This document shows, in pieces, positions 16,150-25,123 of a DNA stretch of 64,000 nt. Numbering within the stretch: the stretch's first letter is position 1; the number at the start of each line of letters is the position of its first letter. Origin of the DNA: CAVQBL01 sp963710715 (GTDB lineage: Bacteria > Pseudomonadota > Gammaproteobacteria > DSM-16500); contig CAVQBL010000016.1 of NCBI GenBank assembly GCA_963710715.1, positions 248,001 to 312,000 on the forward strand, written 5' to 3'. Below the pieces are notes generated by a model. That model saw nothing but the letters and a program-made list of their open reading frames with translations, was not told the origin of the DNA and ran no database searches. Position numbers and translations under genes: made by a program.

Positions 16150-16296
16150 TAGTCACAATGTCACGCCAAAGCCAATTTGCCGTTGACAGATGAGCAGCTT
16201 AAAATATATGAGCCAGGACGAGCATTTTCGGCTATTTGGCAAGCTTCATCAAAAGATAAAAAAGATTGGTTTTTTCGTTCAATCGATAAAAAATAA
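16150..16296 (+). pseudogene. short C-terminal gene remnant
   Basis: An open frame with no start codon reads AKANLPLTDEQLKIYEPGRA, continues through FSAIWQASSKDKKDWFF and stops at 16296. It looks like the tail of a protein whose front was lost when the neighbouring segment was inserted. Family not recognised. Confidence 0.35.
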
Positions 16297-16375
16297 ATTA
16301 AACTTTTAACAGAGATTAAAGTAGGTATTGCAAGTATTAGATATGTTTGAAACAGATAAAATTAAGGAGTTCTTA

Positions 16376-17038
16376 ATGAGTGTTCAATCTACTATAATGA
16401 GTTACTTGTTCTGTGATATTTGTAAGAACACGGGTAAAATAATGGGGTTAGGAAGTATTGAGAAGAAATGCGAATCGTGTAAAAATATGAAATATATAAG
16501 AGATAAATTTTTCTATATTATTAAAGAAATTTGCCGCAATCCTTTTAAAAATCATCCAGTAAAAATTGCCATATTAATATTTTTAATTTCTTTTTTTATT
16601 TTATGGATTAGCAAAAGTTATGAATCGCTAACATTTTCTTTAGGCGCTTTTGTCGCAATATTTGCTGCGCTTAAGTATAAGCTAGATCAAGCAAATTACC
16701 ATAAGAGCCTATTCGAGAAGCGATACAAAATATTTTCTATTATTGATGAGGTCATGTGGGATTATGCAAGCAATTTAAAAATAACAGAAGAAATGATAGA
16801 AAAAATTAGCCTAAATTTAATGAGAAGGAGTTACTTTCTTTTCAGTAAAGAATCATATCTTTTCATTGAAAAATTTAGACGAGCGTTAATTGACATCAAA
16901 CATCTTGATAGCCTAGAAACGAGAAAAAATAAAAACTTTGAAGAGAAGGTTAAAAAATCAAGTGAATTTCTTGTATCCATTATTGATAAACAGAATCTAT
17001 CAGATAACTTCAGGGAAATTAAAATTAGCGATTACTAA
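16376..17038 (+). CDS. zinc-ribbon membrane protein, unknown function
   Basis: 220 residues from the ATG at 16376, chosen because AAGGAG lies 7 bases upstream; earlier TTG/ATG starts have none. An N-terminal CDIC...CESC pair (residues about 14-37) resembles a DnaJ-like zinc ribbon. It is followed by a basic loop and two adjacent membrane helices (IAILIFLISFFILWIS and LTFSLGAFVAIFAAL), then a 120-residue charged helical cytosolic tail. It is not recognised as a known family. It sits inside the repeat-bracketed insert, beside the AbiE pair and convergent with it, so a role in defence is possible but unproven. Confidence 0.6.
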   Translation: MSVQSTIMSYLFCDICKNTGKIMGLGSIEKKCESCKNMKYIRDKFFYIIKEICRNPFKNHPVKIAILIFLISFFILWISKSYESLTFSLGAFVAIFAALKYKLDQANYHKSLFEKRYKIFSIIDEVMWDYASNLKITEEMIEKISLNLMRRSYFLFSKESYLFIEKFRRALIDIKHLDSLETRKNKNFEEKVKKSSEFLVSIIDKQNLSDNFREIKISDY

Positions 17039-17094
17039 AGAATAATATTCCGTCCAAAATTGATATTAGTTCGTGGATTGATGTGTTCCTCTTG

Positions 17095-18129
17095 CTATTT
17101 CTTGTTTATCATTCGCTCAATATTCTGTATTGCTGATAGAGTATCGTTAAAATCAGGCGCATTGCCGAAAAACATCTCGGTCATTCTTCTGTGATCTTGT
17201 TTTAATTGCTCGAGAAATACTTTGTTGGGGTATAAGCGTAAGGTTCCAATTTTGGCTTCGTCATAGTTTGCCCATTTGGATGGAAAATAGATTACTTTGT
17301 TTCGCACGACATCACTTAATAGTGCTGCGTCTTGCATGGCATAGTAGGTCAGATTATTTTTGTCTAACATCGCGATGTCGTAATAGTGACGAAACAGTCG
17401 ACCAGGAAGCGGCTTTTTGGGGTCGCGGTGATATTCGGCGTGAAGTAGCGTTATCTTTTCCCAATAGGTGCGTTTAGCAGTCAGTGCAGTTACTTTTATC
17501 TCCGTTGGTGAATCAAATAACTCTGGTAAAAGTTGTTGTACGTAGGTAGTTACTGTCTTGGTTTCACATGGACTAATATCACCGCGTGCCCCAAATTCTA
17601 ATTTGATGGATGATTGAATATATCCATCTGATATCTTTTCAAAGCAGCTTGGATAATGAAATATGAGGCTTTGCTCGTCTTTTTCGTCAGTTTCTAATTG
17701 CCATTCATTGTCATTAAAGTAAGTTGAGATATTTTTTCTAAATTCTTCCGCCAGTAGTGGTTTGACATTGTTGGTTATCTTGTTTTTGACTTTTTCGGTA
17801 AGTTGTTCTAAACGAATGCTACGTTGATTGGTTCCAGCAATAGTGGCGGGGTCATTCTCGGCAGTAATGCCTATGTATTGCTTCGATAAAGTTAAGTCAA
17901 TGTCCTCAGAGAAGCGATCAATAATGTTATAGCATTTTGAAAGTGAGGTGCCGCCTTTGAAAGTGATATGTGGTGATAGAATGGGGTTTGAGAAAATTTG
18001 ATCGAGCGTCCAGCATACCCAAAAATCTTTCTCAATAATGATGACATTTTTAATATTTTCAGAGCGCGAGGTTGCTTCTTGAAAATATTTGGCGCGCTCT
18101 TCTCGGGTAGTTTTAAGCAATTCTTGCAT
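17095..18129 (-). CDS. AbiEii-type nucleotidyltransferase toxin
   Basis: 344 residues. The nucleotidyltransferase core is obvious: ITFKGGTSLSKCYNIIDR (GGTSLSK motif, near residue 60) followed by FSEDIDLTL with the catalytic acidic residues. The C-terminal half has the helical segment RLFRHYYDIAMLDK, as in AbiEii/AbiGii proteins. AbiEii toxins transfer nucleotides to tRNA 3' ends or related targets and arrest growth on phage infection; AbiEi represses the operon. The antitoxin gene ends 1 bp upstream, so the two are co-transcribed. The length is slightly above the usual 300, and all core motifs are intact. Confidence 0.9.
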   Translation of the reverse strand: MQELLKTTREERAKYFQEATSRSENIKNVIIIEKDFWVCWTLDQIFSNPILSPHITFKGGTSLSKCYNIIDRFSEDIDLTLSKQYIGITAENDPATIAGTNQRSIRLEQLTEKVKNKITNNVKPLLAEEFRKNISTYFNDNEWQLETDEKDEQSLIFHYPSCFEKISDGYIQSSIKLEFGARGDISPCETKTVTTYVQQLLPELFDSPTEIKVTALTAKRTYWEKITLLHAEYHRDPKKPLPGRLFRHYYDIAMLDKNNLTYYAMQDAALLSDVVRNKVIYFPSKWANYDEAKIGTLRLYPNKVFLEQLKQDHRRMTEMFFGNAPDFNDTLSAIQNIERMINKK

Positions 18130-18130
18130 T

Positions 18131-18730
18131 TTAGTTCCCTATTATTTTTAATATAAATTGAATCATCCAGTCAGGTAATTGGGCCAGGTTTTTTTTAAGT
18201 TGCGATTTATCTTTTTTTGATAACACCTTTCTGCATTTCGTGATCATGTCTTCGGTAATATTGTTTTTCCCCATGTGATGTAACGCATTGATGACCTTGG
18301 TGACATTAATGTTTAAGGGTGCTTTATTTAAAAATTTAGAATGGCTAAATGTGATAGGGTAATTCGCAATTTTTTTCCGCGTCGAATTTCCTGATGTAAT
18401 ATAGGCGGGTTTTGCTGGTACTTGTGTGTCGAGTCCTAACTGGTTTGCTAGCTGAGCACCGCTGGGTTGAATGATGTCGCCTGATCGTGTTGCTATTGCT
18501 CTTGCAATAGCATCAGGGTTTGCAGCAAGCGTGCCTAGTTTTGGGTGCTTTGCTGGGAAGTCATATAATCCAGGGCCTAATTTGCGAATAAGTCCTTTTT
18601 TGGCAAGACGGTGAAGTGTGACTCCAATCGTATTGCGGGTGGCTAGGTCAATGAAATCTTTAGGCGTAAAGACCCATCCGCGCTGTTTGGCGCGAATACG
18701 TCGTAGGATGCTATCGCTTGTTGATTTCAT
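18131..18730 (-). CDS. AbiEi-type antitoxin (DUF6088)
   Basis: 199 residues from the ATG at 18730 (a TTG at 18736 is the alternative). The N-terminal winged helix (RAKQRGWVFTPKDFIDLATR, then TLHRLAKKGLIRKLGPGLYD) is the AbiEi DNA-binding domain, and the C-terminal part (NITEDMITKCRKVLSKKDK) the toxin-neutralising half. Type IV antitoxins of this group do not contact the toxin but repress transcription and counter its effect. A TGTAAT...ATTACA inverted repeat lies just upstream of the start. Confidence 0.87.
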   Translation of the reverse strand: MKSTSDSILRRIRAKQRGWVFTPKDFIDLATRNTIGVTLHRLAKKGLIRKLGPGLYDFPAKHPKLGTLAANPDAIARAIATRSGDIIQPSGAQLANQLGLDTQVPAKPAYITSGNSTRKKIANYPITFSHSKFLNKAPLNINVTKVINALHHMGKNNITEDMITKCRKVLSKKDKSQLKKNLAQLPDWMIQFILKIIGN

Positions 18731-18741
18731 ATGCAATCCAG

Positions 18742-18771
18742 TGTAATAAAAAACATATAAAAAACATTACA
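18742..18771. promoter_or_regulatory. inverted repeat upstream of abiEi
   Basis: TGTAAT at 18742-18747 and ATTACA at 18766-18771, 12 bp upstream of the abiEi ATG, in very AT-rich DNA. AbiEi proteins are known to bind inverted repeats in their own promoter, so this is a candidate operator. Confidence 0.4.
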
Positions 18772-18928
18772 TTATAAAAAAAATAAAAATGTATAATTAA
18801 TTGATTATTTTTGAATTTATAAAAAATATTATATTAAAATGCCTATTGATATTATAGCAGGCACTTATGGGGATGCAATAGCTATTTATTAATGTAAGTT
18901 GATAGTGTCTAACTTCGTCAACTACAAT

Positions 18929-19139
18929 CAATGAGATGAAAACTGCAGAATTTAACAATGTACAGCAATTCGATTGGGCGGGTTTCAAAGGGAGGCTTTT
19001 GTCGACTTCTTATAGTTTAAGGCCTGGCGATGAAAAATATGAGGAAATGATAAAGAAATTAAAAAGAATGTTTGACCAGCATCAGAAAAATGGAAAGATC
19101 GAGTTTTTATATAAGACAAAATTAAATTTTGGCCGGCTT
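18929..19139 (+). repeat. 211-bp direct repeat, copy 2 (methyltransferase 3' fragment)
   Basis: Second copy of 15931-16141, giving an open fragment MKTAEFNNVQQFDWAGFKG and onward that ends at 19181 with a different tail (KSYAPYFWPNFL). It has no promoter or start region, so it is not a gene. Differences from copy 1 are three transitions only. Confidence 0.9.
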
Positions 19140-19211
19140 CTCAAGTCATATGCTCCCTACTTTTGGCCGAATTTCTTGTAAGCTATTGATTTATTCAAAA
19201 TAGCCTGCAGA

Positions 19212-19263
19212 AAAATGGCCGTATTATGGGCCTTAGATTGCCACGCCTCACACGCTATAAGGT
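19212..19263. repeat. fragment of the interspersed TCATTGCGAG repeat
   Basis: GATTGCCACGCCTCACACGC at about 19228-19247 matches, in reverse orientation, the GTGAGGCGTGGCAATC part of the repeats at 36575 and 57661. Only this internal piece is present. Confidence 0.5.
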
Positions 19264-19338
19264 TTGTTCCCTCCGTGCTTAAGCGGGGAAGCGCGAGTCT
19301 CGAAATGGCAAGTTTCTCTTTTTGTAACTTTATTAATG

Positions 19339-19369
19339 TTGCATTAATTAGTACAAATACGGTACTATA
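19339..19369 (+). promoter_or_regulatory. suf operon promoter with palindromic operator
   Basis: TAGTAC (19349-19354), 7-base spacer, GTACTA (19362-19367) is a perfect dyad. It overlaps a plausible promoter: TTGCAT at 19339-19344 and TACTAT at 19364-19369 with a 19-bp spacer. It lies 33 bp before the start of the Rrf2-family regulator gene, which heads the operon. Autoregulation by that [Fe-S]-sensing repressor is the natural reading (inference). Candidate GGAG-like site AAAAGAG lies close to the start codon. Confidence 0.55.
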
Positions 19370-19401
19370 TTGGCTCTAGAAATCAAAAAAGAGTAACTTT
19401 T

Positions 19402-19857
19402 ATGTTACGTATCAGTAAGTTAACAGATTATGCGACTTTGATAATGAGCTATTTGGCTTTGCATCCTGCTCAGGTTTTTAGCGCGACAACCATTGCGAAA
19501 GAAATACATCTTCCTGTTCCTACGGTGAGCAAAATATTAAAAATTCTGTCTGAAGCAAAACTGGTTGTATCACAGAGGGGGATCGCAGGTGGCTATCGCA
19601 TGGCGCGCTCTGCTAAAGAGATTACTATAGCAGAATTAATAACGGCTATCGAAGGACATCCGGCGTTGACAGAATGCTGTAATGCTATTAACAGCTGTGC
19701 ACTTGACTCATTATGTGTCATTAAAGAAAACTGGAAAGCGATTAATAAAATGATGGTGTCAATTGTTTCAAATTTAACTTTGAATGACATGTTGCATCCA
19801 CTGGCTAAGCATCCTTTAAGCTTACGCGGTATTCCAATAAAGGTGCAAGAAGCATGA
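19402..19857 (+). CDS. Rrf2-family SUF regulator (SufR/IscR-like)
   Basis: 151 residues. An N-terminal winged HTH (ISKLTDYATLIMSYLALHP, then VSKILKILSEAKLVVSQRG) matches the 'SUF system Fe-S cluster assembly regulator' subgroup of Rrf2. Cysteines at ECC, NSC and LC near residues 93-107 are placed as the cluster ligands of IscR-like sensors. It should repress or tune the downstream operon according to Fe-S status. It overlaps sufB by 4 bp (ATGA), so regulator and pathway are coupled. Confidence 0.88.
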   Translation: MLRISKLTDYATLIMSYLALHPAQVFSATTIAKEIHLPVPTVSKILKILSEAKLVVSQRGIAGGYRMARSAKEITIAELITAIEGHPALTECCNAINSCALDSLCVIKENWKAINKMMVSIVSNLTLNDMLHPLAKHPLSLRGIPIKVQEA

Positions 19858-21296
19858 CAAATAGTTATTTAAAACAAATCGTCAATAAAAATTATCAGTA
19901 CGGATTTGTCACCGCAATTGAGTCAGATACGTTTGCACCTGGGTTATCAGAAGAAACTATTCATAAAATTTCCCAACGTAAAAATGAACCCGAATTTATG
20001 TTGAAGTGGCGTTTGCGTGCTTATCATCATTGGTTAAGCATGACACCACCGCGGTGGGCACATGTTCATTATCCTGAAATTGATTACCAAAATATTATTT
20101 ATTATTCTGCACCCAAAACGAATAAAGACGGTCCAAAAAGTTTAGCCGAAGTGGATCCGAAATTATTGGAGACATATAAAAAATTGGGAATTCCACTGCA
20201 TGAGCAAGGAAAACTTGCAGGTGTTGCTGTGGATGCCGTATTTGATAGTGTTTCTGTGGCAACAACATTTAAAGCGAAATTAGCAGAAGCCGGTGTGATT
20301 TTTTGTCCATTCTCAGAGGCAGTGCAAAAATTTCCAGAGCTGGTAGAAAAATATTTAGGAACGGTTGTCCCTTATCGTGATAATTTTTTTGCGACATTAA
20401 ATTCAGCGGTGTTTAGCGATGGCTCATTTGTTTATATACCAAAAGGTGTGCGCTGTCCCATGGAGTTATCTACTTATTTTCGAATTAATGCAGCTAACAC
20501 AGGACAGTTTGAACGTACATTGATCATTGCCGAGGAAGGTAGCTATGTCAGTTATTTGGAAGGTTGCACTGCACCGATGCGAGATGAAAATCAATTGCAT
20601 GCAGCTGTTGTTGAATTAGTTGCGCTGGATAATGCACAAATAAAATATTCAACCGTACAAAATTGGTATCCTGGGGATGAGCAAGGTCGCGGTGGTATTT
20701 ATAATTTTGTTACTAAACGTGGCGCGTGTCGTGGAAAAAATTCTAAAATTTCCTGGACGCAAATCGAAACAGGATCAGCAATCACATGGAAATATCCCAG
20801 TGTGATTTTACAAGGTGATAACTCAGTGGGAGAGTTTTATTCTGTCGCATTGACTAATCATCGCCAGCAAGCCGATACAGGCACCAAGATGATTCACATA
20901 GGAAAAAATACTAGAAGTACAATCATTTCTAAAGGAATTTCTGCAGGTTTCGGACAAAATACCTATCGTGGCTTAGTGCGAATGTTGCCTACCGCAATTA
21001 ACGCGAGAAATTATACGCAATGCGATTCTTTGCTGTTGAGTGATAGTTGTGGTGCGCACACATTTCCTTACATTGAAGCAAAAAATCCGACGGCGAAAAT
21101 TGAGCATGAAGCATCAACATCAAGAATTGGTGCAGAACAATTATTTTATTGTCGTCAGCGTGGTTTAAGTGAAGAAGACGCTGTTTCCATGATTGTGAAT
21201 GGATTTTGTAAACAAGTATTTAATGAATTACCGATGGAATTTGCTGTAGAAGCGCAGAAGTTGTTGGAAGTGAGTCTGGAAGGAAGTGTAGGATAA
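19854..21296 (+). CDS. sufB: Fe-S cluster scaffold SufB
   Basis: 480 residues, full length. SufB forms the SufBC2D complex on which [Fe-S] clusters are built in the cytosol. Diagnostic segments are FVYIPKGVRCPMELSTYFR near residue 200, GSYVSYLEGCTAPMRDENQ near 232, KISWTQIETGSAITWKYPS near 300 and the C-terminal EHEASTSRIGAEQLFYCRQR. It is second in the operon, overlapping the regulator and followed 98 bp later by sufC. That gap contains a piece of the interspersed repeat. Confidence 0.97.
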   Translation: MTNSYLKQIVNKNYQYGFVTAIESDTFAPGLSEETIHKISQRKNEPEFMLKWRLRAYHHWLSMTPPRWAHVHYPEIDYQNIIYYSAPKTNKDGPKSLAEVDPKLLETYKKLGIPLHEQGKLAGVAVDAVFDSVSVATTFKAKLAEAGVIFCPFSEAVQKFPELVEKYLGTVVPYRDNFFATLNSAVFSDGSFVYIPKGVRCPMELSTYFRINAANTGQFERTLIIAEEGSYVSYLEGCTAPMRDENQLHAAVVELVALDNAQIKYSTVQNWYPGDEQGRGGIYNFVTKRGACRGKNSKISWTQIETGSAITWKYPSVILQGDNSVGEFYSVALTNHRQQADTGTKMIHIGKNTRSTIISKGISAGFGQNTYRGLVRMLPTAINARNYTQCDSLLLSDSCGAHTFPYIEAKNPTAKIEHEASTSRIGAEQLFYCRQRGLSEEDAVSMIVNGFCKQVFNELPMEFAVEAQKLLEVSLEGSVG

Positions 21297-21300
21297 TTTT

Positions 21301-21368
21301 AGCTGTTCACTGTCGTCATCGCGAGGCCGCGTAGCGCTTGGCCGTGGCGATCCAGGACAACATGACGG
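21301..21368. repeat. partial interspersed repeat between sufB and sufC
   Basis: CGTCATCGCGAGGCCGCGTA, then AGCGCTTGGCCGTGGCGATC, matches the left half of the repeat at 56167. The right half is missing. It lies within the transcribed suf operon, so it would be in the mRNA and could form a hairpin there. Confidence 0.6.
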
Positions 21369-21394
21369 CATAAATATTTTTTGGGTATAAAAAA

Positions 21395-22162
21395 ATGTTA
21401 ACGATTAAAAATTTACATGTGTCTATACAAGACGAGAAGCAGAGGGCTAAATCTATTCTGCATGGAATTAATTTAACTGTGAAACCGGGTGAAGTGCACG
21501 CAATTATGGGGCCCAATGGTTCAGGAAAAAGTACATTAGCGAATGTGCTAGCAGGTCGCGAAGATTATCAAATTACTCAAGGAGAAGTTATTTTAGACAA
21601 AAAAAATATCTTGCCGTTATCTCCTGAAAAACGCGCGGCGCTTGGAATGTTTCTTGCATTTCAATATCCAGTAGAAATTCCGGGTGTGAATAATATGTAT
21701 TTTCTGAAAGCGGCGGTGAATAGTCTGCGTAAGCAGCGTAATTTATCACTGTTAGATGCCATGGATTTTCTCACCCTGATAAAAAATAAAATTAAAGAAG
21801 TGAATATGGAAGAAAAATTTTTAAATCGAGCAGTGAATGAGGGATTTTCCGGCGGAGAGAAAAAACGTAACGAAGTATTGCAAATGCTGATGTTAGAGCC
21901 GCGTTTGGCAATTTTAGATGAAACAGATTCAGGGCTGGATATTGATGCATTACAAGCCGTAGCAAAAGGCGTAAATAGCATGCGAAATGCCGAACGTAGT
22001 TTCATCATCGTGACGCATTACCAGCGGCTGCTGGATTATATTGTTCCGGATGCAGTGCATGTGATGGTGAATGGAAAAATTATTCGTTCAGGGGGAAAAG
22101 AATTAGCATTGGAATTAGAAAGTAAAGGCTACGGATGGTTGGAAAACCAGGTGCAAGTATGA
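21395..22162 (+). CDS. sufC: SUF ATPase SufC
   Basis: 255-residue ABC-type ATPase subunit of SufBC2D. Walker A is GPNGSGKSTLAN near residue 40, the signature is FSGGEKKRNEVLQML near 150, and Walker B with D-loop is LAILDETDSGLDID near 170; the lineage-specific KKRNE after the signature is typical of SufC. It powers cluster assembly rather than transport. sufD starts inside its stop codon (ATGA at 22159). Confidence 0.97.
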   Translation: MLTIKNLHVSIQDEKQRAKSILHGINLTVKPGEVHAIMGPNGSGKSTLANVLAGREDYQITQGEVILDKKNILPLSPEKRAALGMFLAFQYPVEIPGVNNMYFLKAAVNSLRKQRNLSLLDAMDFLTLIKNKIKEVNMEEKFLNRAVNEGFSGGEKKRNEVLQMLMLEPRLAILDETDSGLDIDALQAVAKGVNSMRNAERSFIIVTHYQRLLDYIVPDAVHVMVNGKIIRSGGKELALELESKGYGWLENQVQV

Positions 22163-23445
22163 GTGATGCGTTAGAAATCCAATCGAATATCCATTTCGCA
22201 GGACAAAAATGGCTGCGCACATTTCGCGAACAGCAATTAAATAAATTTTTGCAACGCGGATTTCCAACACGACGTGAAGAACAGTGGAAATATACAGATG
22301 TTACACATCTTAAGAAGATGTCGTATGTTGAAAATCAGCAAACTAATTCAATACACCCGATTCCTTTGGCGATGTCTGACGCTATTTTTTTAGTTTTTAT
22401 TGATGGCTATTTTGCAGCACAATTATCTGACATTACACTATTGCCTAAACAAGTTTTATTGTGTTCACTGCAGCAAGCACTTAAGTCTCATGAGAATTTA
22501 ATTAAACCTTATTTAACTCGAGAGTTTGATGAAAAGCAGTATCCATTCGCATGCTTAAATTCAGCATTGTTAAGCGACGGTATGTTTTTACAAGTTCCAA
22601 AAAATATTTCTGTTTCGGCGCCGATTCAATGCGTGTATTTAAACACGGCAGAAAAAAATACTGTTTCTTGTCCGCGCAATATCATTCATGTAGAAGAAAA
22701 TAGCCAGATAACAATAATCGAAGAATATGTTGGCGAAACAGGCAATCATTATTTTACTAACGCAGTTTCTGAAATTTACGCTGAAAATAATGCACGAGTT
22801 TATTATCATAAAATTCAGAATGAAAGTTCAGAAGCAACACATATCGCCAATTTGTTTTTACATCAAAAACAGGATAGCCAAGTTAAAACCCACACATTAG
22901 CGGTAGGCGCAAATTTGGCAAGGGAGGATGTGCATGTCGATTTGCGCGAACGTGGCGCGGAGTGCAGTTTGAATGGATTTTATTGCTTAACGCGAGATAA
23001 TCAACATATTGATAGCCATATTCATGTTGACCATCGTGCGGCGCAAGGTAAAAGTAGGATGTTGTATAAAGGAATTTTGGATAAAAAGTCACACGCAGTT
23101 TTTAATGGTAAAGTGTTTGTACATAAAAATGCGCAACAAAATAATGCTCATCAGGCGAATCATAATTTGCTTTTATCTTCTTTGGCAGAGATTAATACCA
23201 AGCCAGAACTGGAAATTTATGCTGATGACGTGAAATGTACGCATGGCGCGACAGTTGGCCAGCTAGATGCGGAGTCATTATTTTATTTACGCTCACGTGG
23301 AATAAAGCAAAATGAAGCTCTCCGGTTATTAACGTATGCGTTTGCAGGAGAAGTAATAGATCATATCACAGATAAAATGATACAGGCTCATGTGAATACT
23401 ATTTTGAATGAAAAGCTTTCTTGCCTCACAGTCGAGGACAAATAA
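22159..23445 (+). CDS. sufD: Fe-S assembly protein SufD
   Basis: 428 residues from the ATG overlapping the sufC stop (a longer reading from 22135 is less likely). Hallmarks are RREEQWKYTDVTHLKKM near residue 35 and, towards the C-terminus, EIYADDVKCTHGATVGQLD followed by LFYLRSRGI. SufD pairs with SufB to form the scaffold, and the conserved Cys/His in KCTHGAT is thought to bind iron. It is followed by sufS after 2 bp. Confidence 0.95.
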   Translation: MSDALEIQSNIHFAGQKWLRTFREQQLNKFLQRGFPTRREEQWKYTDVTHLKKMSYVENQQTNSIHPIPLAMSDAIFLVFIDGYFAAQLSDITLLPKQVLLCSLQQALKSHENLIKPYLTREFDEKQYPFACLNSALLSDGMFLQVPKNISVSAPIQCVYLNTAEKNTVSCPRNIIHVEENSQITIIEEYVGETGNHYFTNAVSEIYAENNARVYYHKIQNESSEATHIANLFLHQKQDSQVKTHTLAVGANLAREDVHVDLRERGAECSLNGFYCLTRDNQHIDSHIHVDHRAAQGKSRMLYKGILDKKSHAVFNGKVFVHKNAQQNNAHQANHNLLLSSLAEINTKPELEIYADDVKCTHGATVGQLDAESLFYLRSRGIKQNEALRLLTYAFAGEVIDHITDKMIQAHVNTILNEKLSCLTVEDK

Positions 23446-23447
23446 TT

Positions 23448-24674
23448 ATGATTAATGATACTGATTTTGCAGCATTACGAGAAGAGTTTCCTCTTCTCAA
23501 ACAGAAAACACACGGCAGACCCTTAATCTATTTGGATAGCAGTGCAACCAGTCAAAAACCACGGCAAGTGATTGAAGCGCTTAGGCAGTATTATTTGCAA
23601 GATAATGCAAATATTCATCGCGGCATTTATGATCTAAGTGAGCGTGCGACTAGACTTTATTCTCAAACGCGTGTAGCAATAAAAGAATTTATTAACGCAT
23701 CGCATGCACATGAAATTATTTTTGTCCGTGGAGCAACGGAAGGCATTAATCTTGTCGCGCAAAGTTATGGGCGCTCGCAGCTTAAAGCAGATGATGAAAT
23801 TATGATTAGCACGATGGAGCATCATTCAAATATTGTTCCTTGGCAAATGTTAAGCGAGCAGGTTGGCGCAAAATTAAAAATTATTCCTATTTCTGATAAG
23901 GGAGAGATTGATTTAGCAGCATATGAAAAATTAATTTCTCCACACACAAAAATGGTCGCAGTTACTCATGCATCAAATGTGTTAGGTACAATCAATCCCA
24001 TCAAGGAAATGGTTAAAATCGCACATGCGCATCAAGTGCCAGTGCTGGTTGATGGTGCACAAGCTTTTCCGCATATGTCAGTGGATGTAAAAGACCTGGA
24101 TTGTGATTTTTATGTATTTTCTGCACATAAAGCGTATGGCCCGACAGGCGTTGGAGTGCTTTATGGAAAAGAAAAATGGTTGGAAAAGATGCCACCGTAT
24201 CAAGGCGGTGGCAATATGATTGAGAGTGTATCTTTTGAAAAAACAACTTACAATCATTTGCCTTATAAATTTGAAGCGGGAACACCCAATATTGCTGGTG
24301 TGATTAGCTTTCATATGGCGCTTAAATTTTTGCGTGAAGTCGGCATGAAAAATATTGTTATGCATGAACAAAAATTATTAGCGTATGCAACAGAAAAATT
24401 ATTGGCAGTATCTGGACTTCGCATTATCGGTACCTCACTTAATAAAGTGGGTGTCATTTCATTTGTGTTAGAAGGCATTCATCCCCATGACATCGGTACC
24501 ATTTTAGATCATGAAGGGATTGCGGTTCGTGCTGGACATCATTGTGCCATGCCGTTAATGCAACGATTTAATCTTCCTGCGACAGTGCGCGCTTCTTTTG
24601 GATTATATAACACGAATGAAGATATAGATGCATTAATTGCAGGCATTCAATTGGCTAAGAGGTTTTTTGAATAA
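23448..24674 (+). CDS. sufS: cysteine desulfurase SufS
   Basis: 408-residue PLP-dependent group II cysteine desulfurase that strips sulfur from cysteine for cluster building. The PLP lysine is in YVFSAHKAYGPTGVGVLYGK near residue 225, and the persulfide Cys is in VRAGHHCAMPLMQR near residue 365. The start is the ATG at 23448, just after the sufD stop. sufU follows with a 1-bp overlap, as usual for SufS-SufU pairs, where SufU accepts the sulfur. Confidence 0.96.
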   Translation: MINDTDFAALREEFPLLKQKTHGRPLIYLDSSATSQKPRQVIEALRQYYLQDNANIHRGIYDLSERATRLYSQTRVAIKEFINASHAHEIIFVRGATEGINLVAQSYGRSQLKADDEIMISTMEHHSNIVPWQMLSEQVGAKLKIIPISDKGEIDLAAYEKLISPHTKMVAVTHASNVLGTINPIKEMVKIAHAHQVPVLVDGAQAFPHMSVDVKDLDCDFYVFSAHKAYGPTGVGVLYGKEKWLEKMPPYQGGGNMIESVSFEKTTYNHLPYKFEAGTPNIAGVISFHMALKFLREVGMKNIVMHEQKLLAYATEKLLAVSGLRIIGTSLNKVGVISFVLEGIHPHDIGTILDHEGIAVRAGHHCAMPLMQRFNLPATVRASFGLYNTNEDIDALIAGIQLAKRFFE

Positions 24675-25123
24675 TGTCGGAATTACGCGAGCTGTATCAA
24701 CAAATTATTATTGATCACGGTCGACAGCCGCGAAATTTTGGTGGCTTGTCAGAAGCCAATCATCATAAGGAAGGTTTTAATCCTTTGTGTGGTGATAAAA
24801 TTATTTTGCATGTAAAAGAACATAACGGTATCGTTGAAAAAATATATTTTGAGGGTATTGGATGTGCTATTTCAATTGCGTCAGCGTCTTTGATGACAGA
24901 AGCAATAAAAAATAAATCAGTAAGTGAAATTGAAGAAATATTTTCTGCCTTTCATGAGCTAGTAACAACAGGCAATGCAGCGGAAAAACTGGGTAAATTA
25001 ACGGTATTAGGCGGTGTGCGAGAGTTTCCTGTGCGCGTGAAATGCGCTACCTTAGCATGGCACACATTAAAAGCGGCACTAACAGATAATCCATGCCCAG
25101 TTAGTACGGAGAATGAAACATGA
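24674..25123 (+). CDS. sufU: sulfur-transfer/scaffold protein SufU (NifU-like)
   Basis: 149 residues of the IscU/SufU fold. The three conserved cysteines are visible in FNPLCGDKI, EGIGCAISIASASLMT and RVKCATLAWHTLK, and the Asp of CGDK is present. SufU takes sulfur from SufS through zinc-ligand swapping. It sits between sufS and an IscA-type gene with 1- and 4-bp overlaps. Confidence 0.93.
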   Translation: MSELRELYQQIIIDHGRQPRNFGGLSEANHHKEGFNPLCGDKIILHVKEHNGIVEKIYFEGIGCAISIASASLMTEAIKNKSVSEIEEIFSAFHELVTTGNAAEKLGKLTVLGGVREFPVRVKCATLAWHTLKAALTDNPCPVSTENET

